64,000 bases of DNA from Falciphora oryzae (Eukaryota; Ascomycota; Sordariomycetes; Magnaporthales; Magnaporthaceae), in the NCBI GenBank assembly GCA_000733355.1, contig JNVV01000009.1, forward strand, positions 597,521 to 661,520. Direction: 5' to 3'. The notes beneath the pieces are model-generated. The model was not told where the DNA came from, searched no databases, and worked only from the letters and a program-made list of their open reading frames with translations. This document shows, piece after piece, positions 1 to 11,069 of this stretch (position 1 is the first letter of the stretch; every line of letters begins with the position of its first letter). The translations under genes were made by a program, and so were the position numbers.

Positions 1-3000
1 CAGACAGGTCGAGTGTCCGCCGTGCGCGCAGCCCGCGCAGTACCACCAGGTCGCCATGACCGAGTCGCTTTCTCCCAGGGCTGCCGCAGTTGACCCCTTT
101 TCCTCCCCGTCATCATCCTTTTCTTCTGGGCAAGCTGGCGGAAAATCAGGACCCTCCTCAAAGATAGGTGTGTCCTCGTGGTGCCTACACACGGCGCAAG
201 GCCCCACGACGGTCTTACAACGTTTGCAGCGATGCCAGACCGAGTCCGTAGACGCCGACGATCGATCGATTTCGCGAGGCTTCTTGCACTCGGAACATAG
301 AAACGAGGCCACCACCCCTTGCTGCCCCTGGCTGAGGACGGCTGGGTACCGGTCGGTCCAATAGCCCTCTAGGACGCCGCGAGGCCACCCCTGAACGCAC
401 AGATTGCGCAAAAGGGCGGCCTCAACGAAGAGTTTCATGCCCATCAGCCGTGAGTGGTGTTGTCGGAGGATCGAGGCGGCCCTGAAGTCGTCCACCAGGC
501 CCTCCGGTACGAGGGGCTTGAGCAGGAGAATCATGGCCGAGGCATTGAGCGCTGAGTGCCGTGCCTCGAAATCGAGCGCGCGTGTTAAAAGGGTGTATGG
601 CTGTAGTGGTGTTTTCGGCTCGTAGCTACTATCTGCCGCTGGTGCCGACGCAGATGCAGTGGCTGCCGACGTCGGAAACGGATAGTCCGGATCGTCCTGC
701 CAGGGGAGATAGTCGCCTTCTATGAAATCGGGACTGCTCTCGTCCTCAGGTGAGATGTTGATCCTGGGCTGAGGTGGCCTGTTATTTTGCACCGAGGGAG
801 AGGCAGCGCGGCTCGTGGCCTGATGTTGCTGCTGGCTAGACAGGTAAGGATCATACTCTCCATTCGGCTGGGACGTCTGGCTGTCGGCCGTCGTCTGCGT
901 GTCGTAAAAGCGATGCATATAATCGTCCTCAGAAATTTGTGTATCCAAAGCCCCTGTCAACCGTAAGGTATGCTGCTGGTGGATGCGATTGCGCAACGAG
1001 GAGGCAGGCGAATCCTCCAAGTCCAAATTCCTGCCCCTGATGCGGCTCTGGAATTCCCCGTCCTCGTCCGTCTCGCTAGCCCTCCTCATGATATGCTCCG
1101 ATGGGGCGCTCGTCACAGGTGGTGGTCTTCTGGGCGAGCCGCGTGTCCGGATCGGTGAGCCGGTGGTACTGTCGCTCGCCTGCGATATCGAAAACATGTG
1201 GGCGAAGCTCTCGTCCGAATCGTGCCGGAAGACAGGCGGCTTCCTCCTCTCTGGAGAAGTCGGATGCATGTAGTCGTCTGGAGTCGGCAGCTCTCTCTGC
1301 CTAGGTTGAGGCACGTCTACGGCCTTGGCCATGGCCTCCATGTCGTAGAAGTCGTATCCTTCTGTGCTCGAAAATTGTGTGTTGTCACTGTCATGGCTCG
1401 CATCGGAGAAAGGGGTAGAGTCAAGTCGCCGGCGCTGTTGGGTGAATTGAGGATGCGCCGCCGGGGGGAGACTAAAGTTATCAACATCAGGCATCATGTC
1501 CTGCCGTTCGTGGCCAAGCGGGCCGCTGTCTGGCTGCCCACCAGTCATTACAGCGCCAACTGGCCGAGCGAGCGGGGTTGGTACATTGGAAGTACTTTCA
1601 AATTCCTCGGCCAGCAGGGACCGCGCCATGAGATGCTTGTCCGAGAGAGTGACTGAGGACTGGAGCCGGCGCGGGGTCGTCTGGCCGCCTCCCGAGGACC
1701 GGCCAACGGACAAGAGGCCGGCGTCCTTGAATTTGGCCCGCTGTTCTCTGGTCAGGTCTAGTCCGAGTCTTGCTCGGTTCATGCGTCTACCGTGATGGTA
1801 CTGGGCGCGACCTTTCAGAAGCATCTCCATGGCAAAAGCCAGAATACGCCATGTCTGGGCCAGCCGGAATTGGCTGACACAGTCGGCAGCCCGCGCGAAA
1901 TGCTGCAAGATCAGTAAGACACGGTCCACCATGGGCTTCCCGCCGGGCGTGTGCGGGAACTCCCTGTCAAGAGTCTCAAGGTACTGTGACGCGAGAAAAT
2001 GATAGACTTCGACTCTTGGGGCAGCTGGTAAGGGACCCACGCCCATGGCCTGATGTGTCCTGAAGACTCCCGTAATCTTCAGGGACTGGTCGAGTGATGC
2101 GGCGGGTTGGTCGTCGGGTGCTGAGGGGGGCGTCGTACTTAAAGCGTGCGCTGCTGACCTCAAGCTTGCCCGTCTACTCCGGCCGACCTTGCGCGTACCC
2201 AAGAAGCTGCCGGCAACGTCGTCTTCCGAGTCGCTGCGGCTGACACTGAACATGTTACCAGGGCTGGGAGCGGGATACGAGGGAGAGGTGGAGGGCACGT
2301 GGTGGCGCGTCTCGGCGGCATGCAACGAGGCCGGCGCACGGCGCGGGGGCTTAGCCCTCTCGTCTAGGAACATTGCTAGCTCGCCGCGGGAGGAGAAAGC
2401 CATGGTTGATACAGGGGTGCGGTCAAGGACCCTAGGAGCGAAGGCGGCGTCGCATTGGCTAAAGATGCCGTCCTGGCCGGCGGTCCACAGCATGTCGCGG
2501 TCATGCCACAGCAGGGCCATAGGCGAGAGGTCGAAGCGGTCGATCTCTTTGTAGGGCATCGTGGGGCGGGCAAAGTCCCAGAGGTGGACGACGCCGTTAG
2601 CCAGGCGGCGGCCACCCGTCTCACCATACGACACGGCCAGCTGGGCAGCGCGGCGTCCTTGGGCGGTGGCGGACCACTGGCCAGGCCGCCAAGCAACCGA
2701 GGCTACGGGCGCAGGTGCCGAAATGGTCATCTTGGGCTTCTGGCGCTTGTCGGCGCGGCTCGAGATGTCCCAGACGTGCAAGCGCGCATCAGTGCCGGCA
2801 GACACGATGTGCTCACCGTCGTGGTGCCAGGCCAGAGCGGTGCAGGCACTGTTGGCGTCGTGGGCGTTGATGCGCAGCAGAGGGCTAGTGGCCTTGCGCA
2901 GGTCCCACTTGAGCACGGCGCCGCTATCGGTGCCGCAGGCGAAAAAGAAGGCCTCCTTAGGCGACCACTGGACGCGGCGGACACCGTCGTTGCACTTGAA

Positions 3001-3600
3001 AGGCGGCTTCAGAGCGGGGAAAGACACGAAGCCGGCGCGGTTAGTGGCGGGGTCACGGATGTCGAAGCCGCGCACGAAGCCGTCCTGACTTCCAGAGAGC
3101 AAGAAGGTGCCGCGGTGTGGGTTGACGTCGAGCGTGTTGACCTGGCGCGAGTCCTCGCGCATGGTGATGATGTCGAGGGCGCCGCCGGCCAGGCGCGAGA
3201 TGTCCGAGTGGAAGATCTTGCCGTTGGCGCAGGCAGTGAAGATGGCGGGGGCGCCGCTGCTCGGGGGCGCCCACTTGACATCCTTGATGGACAGCTGGTC
3301 CGAGATGGAGGCGGTGGTGCTTGGCTTGGCGGCGTTGATGGCGGCGCGCAGGTCGACGCGCTCCTCGACCGTCAGGTGGTCGAAGCTGACGATCTTGAGG
3401 ACATGGCGGCCGGCGAGCACGGCAGAGCGTCCGTCGGCGGAGCGGTCGAGGCAGGCGATCGGGGCGCCGGCCTGGAAGACGGCATTCTGGGCGGCGCTAG
3501 GGCGGTATACAGCGGGGGTCGAGGCGCTGGGCGAGCTCGTTGAGGGCAGACCCGGGTCGGTCGCGTGGTCGATGCTGGGCTTTCCGAGGAACTTGCGCAT
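1..3600 (-). CDS. RTC1: RTC1/WDR24-like SEA (GATOR2) complex subunit, 3' end outside window
   Basis: I checked most of the frame codon by codon from an ATG at 3600 to base 1 and saw no stop or intron: about 1200 codons, with the C-terminal end beyond the window. The first ~400 residues carry WD repeats; a typical blade reads LSGSQDGFVRGFDIRD near residue 165. The middle is Ser/Pro-rich and probably disordered. From about residue 1100 a Cys/His-rich RING-like tail begins, with C-x2-C pairs (CSECKK, HRCKRCKT, CAVCRHE) and WWYCAGCAHGGHSTC at the window edge. WD repeats followed by this tail are typical of Rtc1/WDR24. That family acts at the vacuole or lysosome membrane, upstream of TORC1 in amino-acid signalling. 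The gene diverges from the oxygenase at 4046. Another SEA WD subunit is less likely because of the exact GCAHGGH tail. Confidence 0.88.
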   Translation of the reverse strand, partial: MRKFLGKPSIDHATDPGLPSTSSPSASTPAVYRPSAAQNAVFQAGAPIACLDRSADGRSAVLAGRHVLKIVSFDHLTVEERVDLRAAINAAKPSTTASISDQLSIKDVKWAPPSSGAPAIFTACANGKIFHSDISRLAGGALDIITMREDSRQVNTLDVNPHRGTFLLSGSQDGFVRGFDIRDPATNRAGFVSFPALKPPFKCNDGVRRVQWSPKEAFFFACGTDSGAVLKWDLRKATSPLLRINAHDANSACTALAWHHDGEHIVSAGTDARLHVWDISSRADKRQKPKMTISAPAPVASVAWRPGQWSATAQGRRAAQLAVSYGETGGRRLANGVVHLWDFARPTMPYKEIDRFDLSPMALLWHDRDMLWTAGQDGIFSQCDAAFAPRVLDRTPVSTMAFSSRGELAMFLDERAKPPRRAPASLHAAETRHHVPSTSPSYPAPSPGNMFSVSRSDSEDDVAGSFLGTRKVGRSRRASLRSAAHALSTTPPSAPDDQPAASLDQSLKITGVFRTHQAMGVGPLPAAPRVEVYHFLASQYLETLDREFPHTPGGKPMVDRVLLILQHFARAADCVSQFRLAQTWRILAFAMEMLLKGRAQYHHGRRMNRARLGLDLTREQRAKFKDAGLLSVGRSSGGGQTTPRRLQSSVTLSDKHLMARSLLAEEFESTSNVPTPLARPVGAVMTGGQPDSGPLGHERQDMMPDVDNFSLPPAAHPQFTQQRRRLDSTPFSDASHDSDNTQFSSTEGYDFYDMEAMAKAVDVPQPRQRELPTPDDYMHPTSPERRKPPVFRHDSDESFAHMFSISQASDSTTGSPIRTRGSPRRPPPVTSAPSEHIMRRASETDEDGEFQSRIRGRNLDLEDSPASSLRNRIHQQHTLRLTGALDTQISEDDYMHRFYDTQTTADSQTSQPNGEYDPYLSSQQQHQATSRAASPSVQNNRPPQPRINISPEDESSPDFIEGDYLPWQDDPDYPFPTSAATASASAPAADSSYEPKTPLQPYTLLTRALDFEARHSALNASAMILLLKPLVPEGLVDDFRAASILRQHHSRLMGMKLFVEAALLRNLCVQGWPRGVLEGYWTDRYPAVLSQGQQGVVASFLCSECKKPREIDRSSASTDSVWHRCKRCKTVVGPCAVCRHHEDTPIFEEGPDFPPACPEEKDDDGEEKGSTAAALGESDSVMATWWYCAGCAHGGHSTCL

Positions 3601-4045
3601 TTTGGGCGGTCAAGGAGGTCCTGTTGGCGCAGGTGCGCCCTGCGTCATGGTGTAGACGAGTCTCCCAGGCCAGCAGACAGCATCAATGCCTGCTGGAGAA
3701 TCGAATGGATGGCGATGTGATGGGTGTCTGTGCTGGAGGTCGGCTAGGCTGAACGTGCTTCTGAAGCCCGCTTGACCGCGCACGCATGTGCACGGTAATT
3801 CTGCCGCCTATCAGCCCCCACACCGCCCAACCCCAGGGCTCAGGGGTCTGGACCAGCAGCTGGGGGCCGCTGCAAGGATCCCACGTGCAGCCCCAGCCAT
3901 GAACCGCAGCCTTTGAATTGATCCTTGACATCAGCACGGTGAATGACGAGCGCATCAAAGCACGGGCTCATGTCAACGGCCTTGCATCATCGACTCAATT
4001 GAATTCTCCCGAACCCCTGCTCATAATTGAACTCATTCGTCAGTC
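3601..4045. other. intergenic, divergent promoter region
   Basis: This 445-base gap lies between the RTC1 start (leftward) and the oxygenase start (rightward). It must hold both promoters. I see no further ORF, repeat or clear TATA box. Confidence 0.6.
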
Positions 4046-5280
4046 ATGCCCAGCTCCTCCCCAATTCCCATCGTCGACTTCGCCGGATGGTACGGCAGCT
4101 CGCTTGAAGAACAGCGACGAATCGCGCACGAGATTGCCGATGCTTGTCGCCATGTCGGCTTCGTCCAGATCAGCAACCACCGCGTGCCAGACCAGCTGGT
4201 GACCCAAGCATTCGCGTGGTCTGCCGGGTTCTTTGGCCTGCCACTGGAAAGGAAGAAGATGGCGCCTCACCTTGAGGGTGAGCATAACACTCTGTGCTTG
4301 ATTCATCCCCTGCTCGGCGATGCGCACCGTGATGATGCGAGATGTGGGCTGAGTAATCCCACTTTTACACCTGCGAAGGTGCCCCCAGCCCGAGAGGCTA
4401 CTCTTGGCCCGGGCTCGAAAAGGTATCGCAGGCCGGCTTCACCGGGCAAGTTCACACAGACGATGAGGCGGCAGCGCTTCGGCAGACCCCTGATGTCAAA
4501 GAGAGCTTTGATGTCGGCAGCGATAGACTGCCGGGCCACGCCAACGTCTGGCCGCCTGAGGAAGCCGGTGGCCATGACGACACGGACCTGACTGGCTTCA
4601 GCGCCTTCATGACCCGCTTCTACGGCGAATGCGCCATCGTCGGGCGGGAGCTGATGCGTGCTCTGGCCATGGGCGTCGGCCTGTCGCCGGACGAGGAGGC
4701 GCGCCTGCTGGAGTCGCACACCGACGGGCTCAACAACCAGCTCCGCCTGCTTCATTACCCTCCCGTGGCTGCCGCGGCGCTCGAGCGGGGAGAGGTTTCG
4801 CGCATGCCTGCCCACACGGACTGGGGGACTCTGACCATGCTGTTCCAGGATGACTGCGGCGGCTTACAGGTTGAGGATCCCTCGGCGCCAGGCACGTTTG
4901 TCGACGCGATCCCTACAAAAGGCGCGATGGTCCTGAATGTGGGCGACAGCTTGATGAGGTGGACCAACAGTGAGCTTCTACCCGATCTCCTGTTGCTGGC
5001 GGCAGAAAAGGTTTGTTCCTGACAAGCATGCGCTCATTGGATAGATCGCCTCAAATCAACGCTCCACCGTGTCGTCAAACCGGCTGCAAAGGCCGGTAGC
5101 TCCTCCGCCGACGGCGCCGGCCTTACTCCATCCCGCTACTCTATCGTGTATTTCAACTGCCCAGACCCAGATGCAACGGTCGAGTGCTTCCCCTCATGCA
5201 CCAGCACCGACAATCCGGCCAGGTACCCGCCAATGCTTTACGGCGACTACATGCTCTTACGATCCAAGGGGCAGTATTAA
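4046..5280 (+). CDS. 2-oxoglutarate/Fe(II)-dependent dioxygenase, isopenicillin N synthase-like
   Basis: Three exons are supported by phase: 4046..4277, 4379..4969 and 5045..5280, giving 352 residues. Both introns have GT-AG ends (donors GTGAGC). The N-terminal half matches the DIOX_N type region (PIVDFAGW, the GFVQISNHRVP segment, KMAPHLEG joined to PRGYSWPGLEK). The catalytic 2OG-Fe domain shows HTDWGTLTMLF, giving the H-x-D iron ligands. The distal His is in KSTLHRV (exon 3), and SRYSIVYF gives the Arg-x-Ser that binds 2-oxoglutarate. All catalytic residues are present, so an active soluble oxygenase is expected. The substrate cannot be told: the family spans secondary metabolism, thymine/uracil oxidation and hormone oxidation, and no biosynthetic neighbours are present. 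The next gene is convergent. Confidence 0.9.
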
Positions 5281-5627
5281 AATACCCCTATTGCGGCCAC
5301 GTTGCCCTAAGCAGGCTCAGTGACGGGACACCAAACTTGACATTCAGATCGACGGTTTCTATCTCGACTGTATCGTGTATTCGGAGAAGAATGTATTCCC
5401 GTTGAATACAACAGGCTTTCAAAACCGCACACGGCTTATAGCTCCTGGAGGGGCCGCCTCACAACTACTTCTCCAGGCGCGAGAACGTCCAGGATGCTTC
5501 CCAGGTGTACTTCTCGCCGGGGCCAGTGATTTGAGCCTCGGCGCGCTTCCATTCAGGGCTGCGGATTGACCCGGGGGTGAACCAGGTTAGTTGAAGGCTG
5601 CACCTTGGCAAAATAGAGAAACAAAGG
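5281..5627. other. intergenic between convergent genes
   Basis: This holds the 3' ends of the oxygenase and mutarotase transcripts. A 64-codon frame here has no recognisable features and I do not call it. Confidence 0.55.
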
Positions 5628-6867
5628 TTAAAATGGGGAACTCAACTGGTTAATGCCATCAACATAGTCGTGCGCCTCGATGGCGACGCAGGAGCTCCGC
5701 CCGACAGTCTTCATATCCGCAGTGCCCTGGGTGCTCTTAAGCGGACTGGCGCCGTCGAACCAATTGCACGTATAAACCTGTAGCCCCAGCTGGTCCGTCC
5801 GCAGCTCGGCCTTCACCCCTGAAAAGCTACTCGCCAGCGTCGCCACCACGGCACCCTTGGGCGCATTGTCGATCAGCCAGAACCCGTTGTAGCCCTCGCA
5901 GGCCCCGCCAGCGCCGCAGTTGCCCGGGAACTGCGCGCTGCCGCTCGAGTGGCCCAGCTGCAAGCCCGGGCGGGATGCAAAGTCGTTGATGGATCCCGGC
6001 TTGGCGACCAGGATCTCGCCCGTCGGCAGCGCGCCGTCATCGTTCTCGAGGTACCGGCGCGAGTAAGGCAGGTGCAGGGTGTGGTTCCAGATCTTGACCG
6101 GGCCGCGGTATGCGTCGAGGTTGAAGTAGGTGTGCTGCGTCAGCATGAGCGGCGTCTTGGCCTGCGGCGAGGCGGCCTCCATGTTGATGTTCCAGACGCC
6201 GCCGTCGCCGACGCTGTAGGTCACGCTGGCGCGCACGTCGCCCGGCATGCCCTGGGACGAGTTGGACTTGTCCAGGATGGAGAAGGTGATGGAGTCGGAC
6301 GTGAAGGCCGACACGTCCCAGAACCGGAAGGACCAGTTGTTGGTCCCGCTGTGCAGCGTGTTCTCGCCGTCGTTCTTCTCGGTGTGGAACTCCTTGCCGT
6401 CGATGGTGTATTTGGCTCCGCCGATCCGGTTTACGTACCGGCCCGGGATCGCGTTGAGGACCGGGTGGCCCGGGTCGACGGCTACGGGTTGGATTCCGCT
6501 GTAAGTGGCCGTGCTTTTCCCGTCGCTCATTCTTTATGCCTCTTCCACCTTCACTTTCCACTTACGATAGTAAGATGTGTTGTCATAGCCAAGCACGACA
6601 TCGACGTCTTTTCCATTCTTGTCCTTTACGAAAAGGTTGGTGAGCGTAGCACCGTAGGGGATGAACTGCAGGGGACATCAGTCAGAACCTTTGTATTTTC
6701 CTGCCATTTCCCAGCCCTCACAACTAAACCTCATCATCCCTCACCTGTGCCTTGATCCCCTCAGCCTTGATTGTGTAGCGGCCATCCGCATCGGGGGGAG
6801 CTATGGCTTGGCCAGAAGTAATGACTCCGTTCCCCAGCAGGGCAAGGATCGCCGCCGAGAATCGCAT
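5628..6867 (-). CDS. secreted aldose 1-epimerase (galactose mutarotase)
   Basis: The phase-consistent model has three exons, in coding order 6867..6745, 6665..6566 and 6481..5628, encoding 358 residues. Exon 1 gives a signal peptide (MRFSAAILALLGNGVITS). Exon 2 gives FIPYGATLTNLFV and ends in SYY, joined to PVDPGHPVLNAIPGRYVNRIGG in exon 3. Active-site features of GalM enzymes are visible: His in TLHSGTNNW, His in LTQHTYFNLD, and the C-terminal Glu in CVAIEAHDYVDG. The enzyme interconverts alpha and beta anomers of aldoses such as galactose. The signal peptide suggests an extracellular role in sugar uptake. An open frame starting at 6530 (MSDGKSTATY) also reaches the same stop, but its first residues are intron sequence. 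Confidence 0.92.
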
Positions 6868-9641
6868 ATTGAAGGGAACAAGGTGTTCGAGGCTACTATC
6901 AGCTCTTCTTTCGACTCAATTCGAAGCTCAAGAACAGGCCACAAAACTCGGACATCTCATTTCATCAAACGAAAGTCTTGGGACGGCACGGAAGCCGCTC
7001 CCCTTTTTATCGAAAACCAATCCTGTTCCAATTCTTCTCCCCAAGGCAACGGATATATACGAAGACACCAATAGGAATGCCGAAGCTGCCCAGTCGCGTC
7101 ATCTTCACCCTCCCCTCTTCACACCTACAGCCGACGACACTGGGGGAAAATAACAAGCGAGGCCGGCTGTCAGCTTCGCCGTGATTGCGTCGCCGCCATC
7201 TCCGTGGTGGGCTTTCTTTGTGCCATCTTGGTGCGGAGGGAGGTTCCGGCGCTAGGGGCTCAGCAAGATTTCTCTTGATTGCTCTGCAGATCAGGCTGAG
7301 TGATCCCCACTTGTGCCTGTGTGCTCTGGACCAGTCGGCGAATCTGCCAGCATCCGTATGTGGATATGCAGGTGCCAGGAACAGCCCGTACGTATGGGGC
7401 ATCTGGGGTAATCTATGCAACAGCGGCACCGAGCCCTGGGATCTGCGTCTGGGCGTTGTTCATGGAAGCTCTCCGTTCTGCGGCGGTTCCCATGCGTTCA
7501 TACCGCCGGTGTCAGCTGTTGCTCGGCCATGCAGCCCGAACGGATGCCTCAGTCGCAGTATACCCTGCCCATCCAATGTCCAGATGGGCAACACGGCTCC
7601 CAACTTGATCTCAGATTTGGTACTGGTTCCAATCGCAGCCTATGATAAACATGTCTCTTGGGTAAAAGGATGGGCGAACCAACAGTGACGTGACGACGAC
7701 AGTCATGAAGCGGCTAAAACCAACGAAAAGAAAAAAGAGAGGCCAGTGCGACAAGCCCGATGACACTACCGCCACGATCGTTCCTATTTTAGCCTTTTCT
7801 TCTTGGGAAAGCGCCGACCTCATTGTATGCAATTTGATATTTCAGGGGCAAGCCCCAGAACCCCTCACTTCACGCCACCAATTTTGCCGGCTAAGAAAAG
7901 AGTCTTCTTTCCTGACCTTTTTTTTTTTTTTTTTTTTTCGGTGCCAGCCCATTGCTGTGTATTTGGAGCCTCTAGGCATCCGTTCTATCTAGGTACTAAT
8001 AAGCTACCATGAGTGCGATAGGACTGACAATTTGCAAGTAATGATTCGTATGCATCTAAATAGTAGCTAACTTACTATCACTTTCTTTACAGACGCTCGG
8101 GACATGTCGGCAATCGGCCAGGCAATTAGAGCACCGACCGGACGGAGCTGTGGATCTCAACCTTCTCGGATCCGTTGATCCAGGCACCCGGGCAAAAGCG
8201 GCTCGGTAGCGCGTCTACGGGAAGACCAGCATTAGCACATGGATCGGCGCCCCGGTGTGATCCCGTACTTCTACGCAACCGGCAGGGTGCCAAGGCCTGT
8301 GGCATCTATTGTTCAAACACCTGGCCCAACCAACCCCTCCCCGACGTCGCGCCATCTCGCCTCCTCCCCGAAGCAGCGTCCAGGCTGGGCCATGTTGCCT
8401 CAGGAAACAGCAGGGAGGGAATCCAACAGAAAAACCTTCTCAATGGCCTAGAATCCTAGATCCCAAACCCCTCACCGTCCCCAATCTTCCTTCCTCATCT
8501 GCTCTGCGGGCATTTGAGCAAGTTTCCCGCCCGCTCGCGCTTACCCCACACCCAGCCGCCGCCCCTCATTGCCTATTCGGTCGACCTCGCTGCGTCGTGA
8601 TTGGCTGCGGCGCCCCTAGCGTCGAGCCAGCACACCCCTGTCCCAGCCAACAAACAATACCGCCTGGACTCCATCGAGAAAAACGTGCTCTCGACGACAC
8701 CTTTTTTTCTTCACAGTTTGCCCGCCACCAGGGACCTGTCGCCAGAGCACATAGGAGCAGCGAGAGAAAACTTGCTCTTTTGGAGCCAGTTACCAGCCCA
8801 TCGGGCGTCGCCATGGCCGTTTTCCAAGCCTTTTAGCGCGGGGAGGGGGAGGGTCTCCGCTCTCCGGAGCAGACACCGAGTCGGTCCAGTTCGTATCACC
8901 ACCGACAGACCGCACATTCTTGTCGCCCTCGCTCTCCCCAGAAGAAGCTTGCCGCTTGTGCATCGTTACCCAGCATAGGAGAGGTCTCGGAGTCGAGTTC
9001 GGGGAGAATACCCAAACCACGTCTTTGGAGGTATTTGGCCACGAAAGCTCCTGGGTTGTGGTCCATGCATTTATCACAGCTAAACGTGGGAATCATATCC
9101 CCGTTACGTTGCAAGGCAGGCTCGATTGGCCGGGACCTGGCGCTATCAACGTACCTACGTTCCCGTATAGCCCCCACTGCCAAAGCGCTCTCAAGGATAT
9201 GAGGAAGGTTGGTTGCGGCTGGAAAGCCCGCATACCGACCGCGTGTTAGCTTGCTGTCGCCTTGCAGATGGGGCGGGGGGCCGGGGGGATGGAAAGTGCT
9301 CTAGCGCGTATGCGCCATGATGTTGTTCGATGCGATTTTGAGCACGTTTGGCAGCAAAGGCAACCTGCCCAGGGGTCCTTGGATGCACCACCACCACCCA
9401 CGCTGCAGAGTACCTAGACGCGGCCGACGGTGTTTAAATACGTCGATACCTCCTCCCACCCAGCCTTCCCGTCCCCCCTTTCCTTCTGTACCAGCCATCC
9501 AGGTATCGTGCTGCGGTCGGCCGAGACAGGAGTTACACACTTGACGGAGAAAAGCAAAAACAAGGGGACAAATACGTACCCATTTCACTATCCTCCCTTC
9601 TACATCCCGTGCTCGTCCTGTCCCATACCAAGCCAGCAACA
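6868..9641. other. 2.8 kb intergenic, divergent promoters
   Basis: This lies between the leftward mutarotase and the rightward BIM1-like gene. The ORFs inside are low-complexity frames without splice signals or family motifs. It holds a T homopolymer (7918-7938), an inverted CCAAT (gattgg) near 8600, and an AT-rich TTTAAATA near 9433 about 210 bases before the next ATG. No RNA gene was seen. Confidence 0.5.
7918..7938. repeat. poly(T) tract of about 21 bases
   Basis: A homopolymer run in the intergenic region. It could be the A-tail relic of a retroposon read from the other strand, but no flanking element or duplication was seen, so plain slippage is more likely. Confidence 0.8.
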
Positions 9642-10473
9642 ATGGTCACCGCCCCCCTCCTCGCCCTCGCGGCGCTGACCCCCCTGGCAGCCGCCCACTT
9701 CGGCCTGACCCAGCCCGCCTGGCGCGCCGACACGCTCTCCGACTCCGCGCCGGCCCGCTACTCGCAGTGGACGTACCCGTGCGCGGGCGTGCTGTCCAAC
9801 GACACGGGCGTCAACGTGACCGACTGGCCGCTCGACGGCGGCTCCGTCGTGCTGGACCTGCACCACGAGTGGAGCTACCTGTACATCAACCTGGGCCTGC
9901 TCGTCGGCGACGACCCCAAGGCCACCGTCACCAACTTTAATATTTCACTGACCGGCCCGACGTTTTGGAACGTCACCGGCAAGGGCACCTTCTTCATCGA
10001 GAAGCTCAGGCTGCCGGCTGGCCTCACGCCCAAGGACGGCCAGAGGGCGAGTATCCAAGTCGTCACGCCGGGGGCTGCTGGTTCTGCGCTTTACAACGTG
10101 AGTTTTTTTTTTCTCCCTTCTTTTTTTCCTACCCAGAAAGATTTGAGGAAAATGTGGGATTAGTCGGTCTGGCAGAAAGGAAGAAGTCTGACATGACGAA
10201 AATTCTCAGTGCGCCGACATCCGCTTCAAGAGCAACGCTACCACGCTCTCCTCAAGCCGGTACAAGACGTCCGATGGCATTTCCTTCTACCAGGTTAGGT
10301 CCGGCCCGGGGGGTAACTCAACTAGCGGCAGCGGTAGCACAACCACGTCCCCGGCCGCTGGAGCCGCCACCTCCAGGCCGGCGGGGCTTGGAGCTAGCCT
10401 CGGCGTCAATGGTGCCGTCCTCGGCTCTGTCGTCGGCATGGCTGGTGTCTTCGTCTACGGCCTGGGTTGGTAG
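9642..10473 (+). CDS. BIM1-like (X325) GPI-anchored copper-binding protein
   Basis: Two exons, 9642..10097 and 10210..10473, with a phase-0 GTGAGT...CAG intron give 239 residues. A signal peptide (residues 1-18, ending LAAA) is followed directly by His19. The mature protein would therefore start HFGLTQPAWR, the N-terminal His (half of a copper brace) expected in LPMO-like X325/BIM1 proteins. Other family features are TYPCAG near 45-48, LDLHHEW near 72-77 giving the second His, and YINLGLLVGDDP. The end has a Ser/Thr/Gly-rich linker and a hydrophobic tail (LGSVVGMAGVFVYGLGW) suited to GPI attachment. X325 proteins bind copper at the cell surface and are linked to copper acquisition, not polysaccharide cleavage. 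The ATG at 9609 in the same frame would put 11 residues before the signal peptide, so I chose 9642. Confidence 0.85.
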
Positions 10474-11069
10474 ACAATCATCTTCACACACGGACGGAGA
10501 AGCGGGTTAGAGGAAAGGATTCTATCTACCTAGCTATCTATCTCTAGTTGAGACGGAGCATTGGTGTGGCATCCTCATATGAGAGAGGACTAATGTCGTG
10601 AGAAACAAGACACCAAGTGGCCAGGTGACCCGTCAAGGAAACAAAAAAAAAAAAACAATACAAAATTGTTCTTCATCGCTGCCATGCGATTCTTTGTCTT
10701 GCTCTTGTTTCTCTCTACCATTTATTCTAATGCTCGGCGTGATAGCCGTTCCACAAGGAAGAAACGCACAAGTGACCAGCGTAGGAAAAAGAGGCTTCGC
10801 GAAAATGCACACAGTATGACCAATCGAAGCAGGCGACCTGCCCCGAGCAAAGGGTAACTGCGCCAAACAATAAAAAGCAAAACAGACAATGGTAATCACC
10901 CGAGGTATATAACAAAGATTAATCATGCAACGAAGAACCCCAAGAACTCCAGGCGCAAGGAGAGCTTCAACTCCGCAAATCATGCCCGAATCAACCATGA
11001 CGCTCCGCCGCCTACATGTTTCCATATCCATTCCACCCATCCGTCATCTATATCATAAGTAAATGTTGT
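10474..11069. other. intergenic between convergent genes
   Basis: This holds the 3' ends of the BIM1-like and kinase transcripts, with an A-rich run near 10640-10653. No gene seen. Confidence 0.55.

Noticed and set aside
2455..3543. 362-codon plus-strand frame
   Set aside because: Antisense shadow of the WD-repeat part of RTC1.
6482..6530. Start codon at 6530 for the mutarotase
   Set aside because: The residues it adds are intron sequence; the spliced model gives a signal peptide and the conserved YYPVDPGHP joint.
7918..7938. Poly(T) as the tail of a retroelement
   Set aside because: No flanking reverse-transcriptase frame, promoter boxes or target-site duplication were seen.
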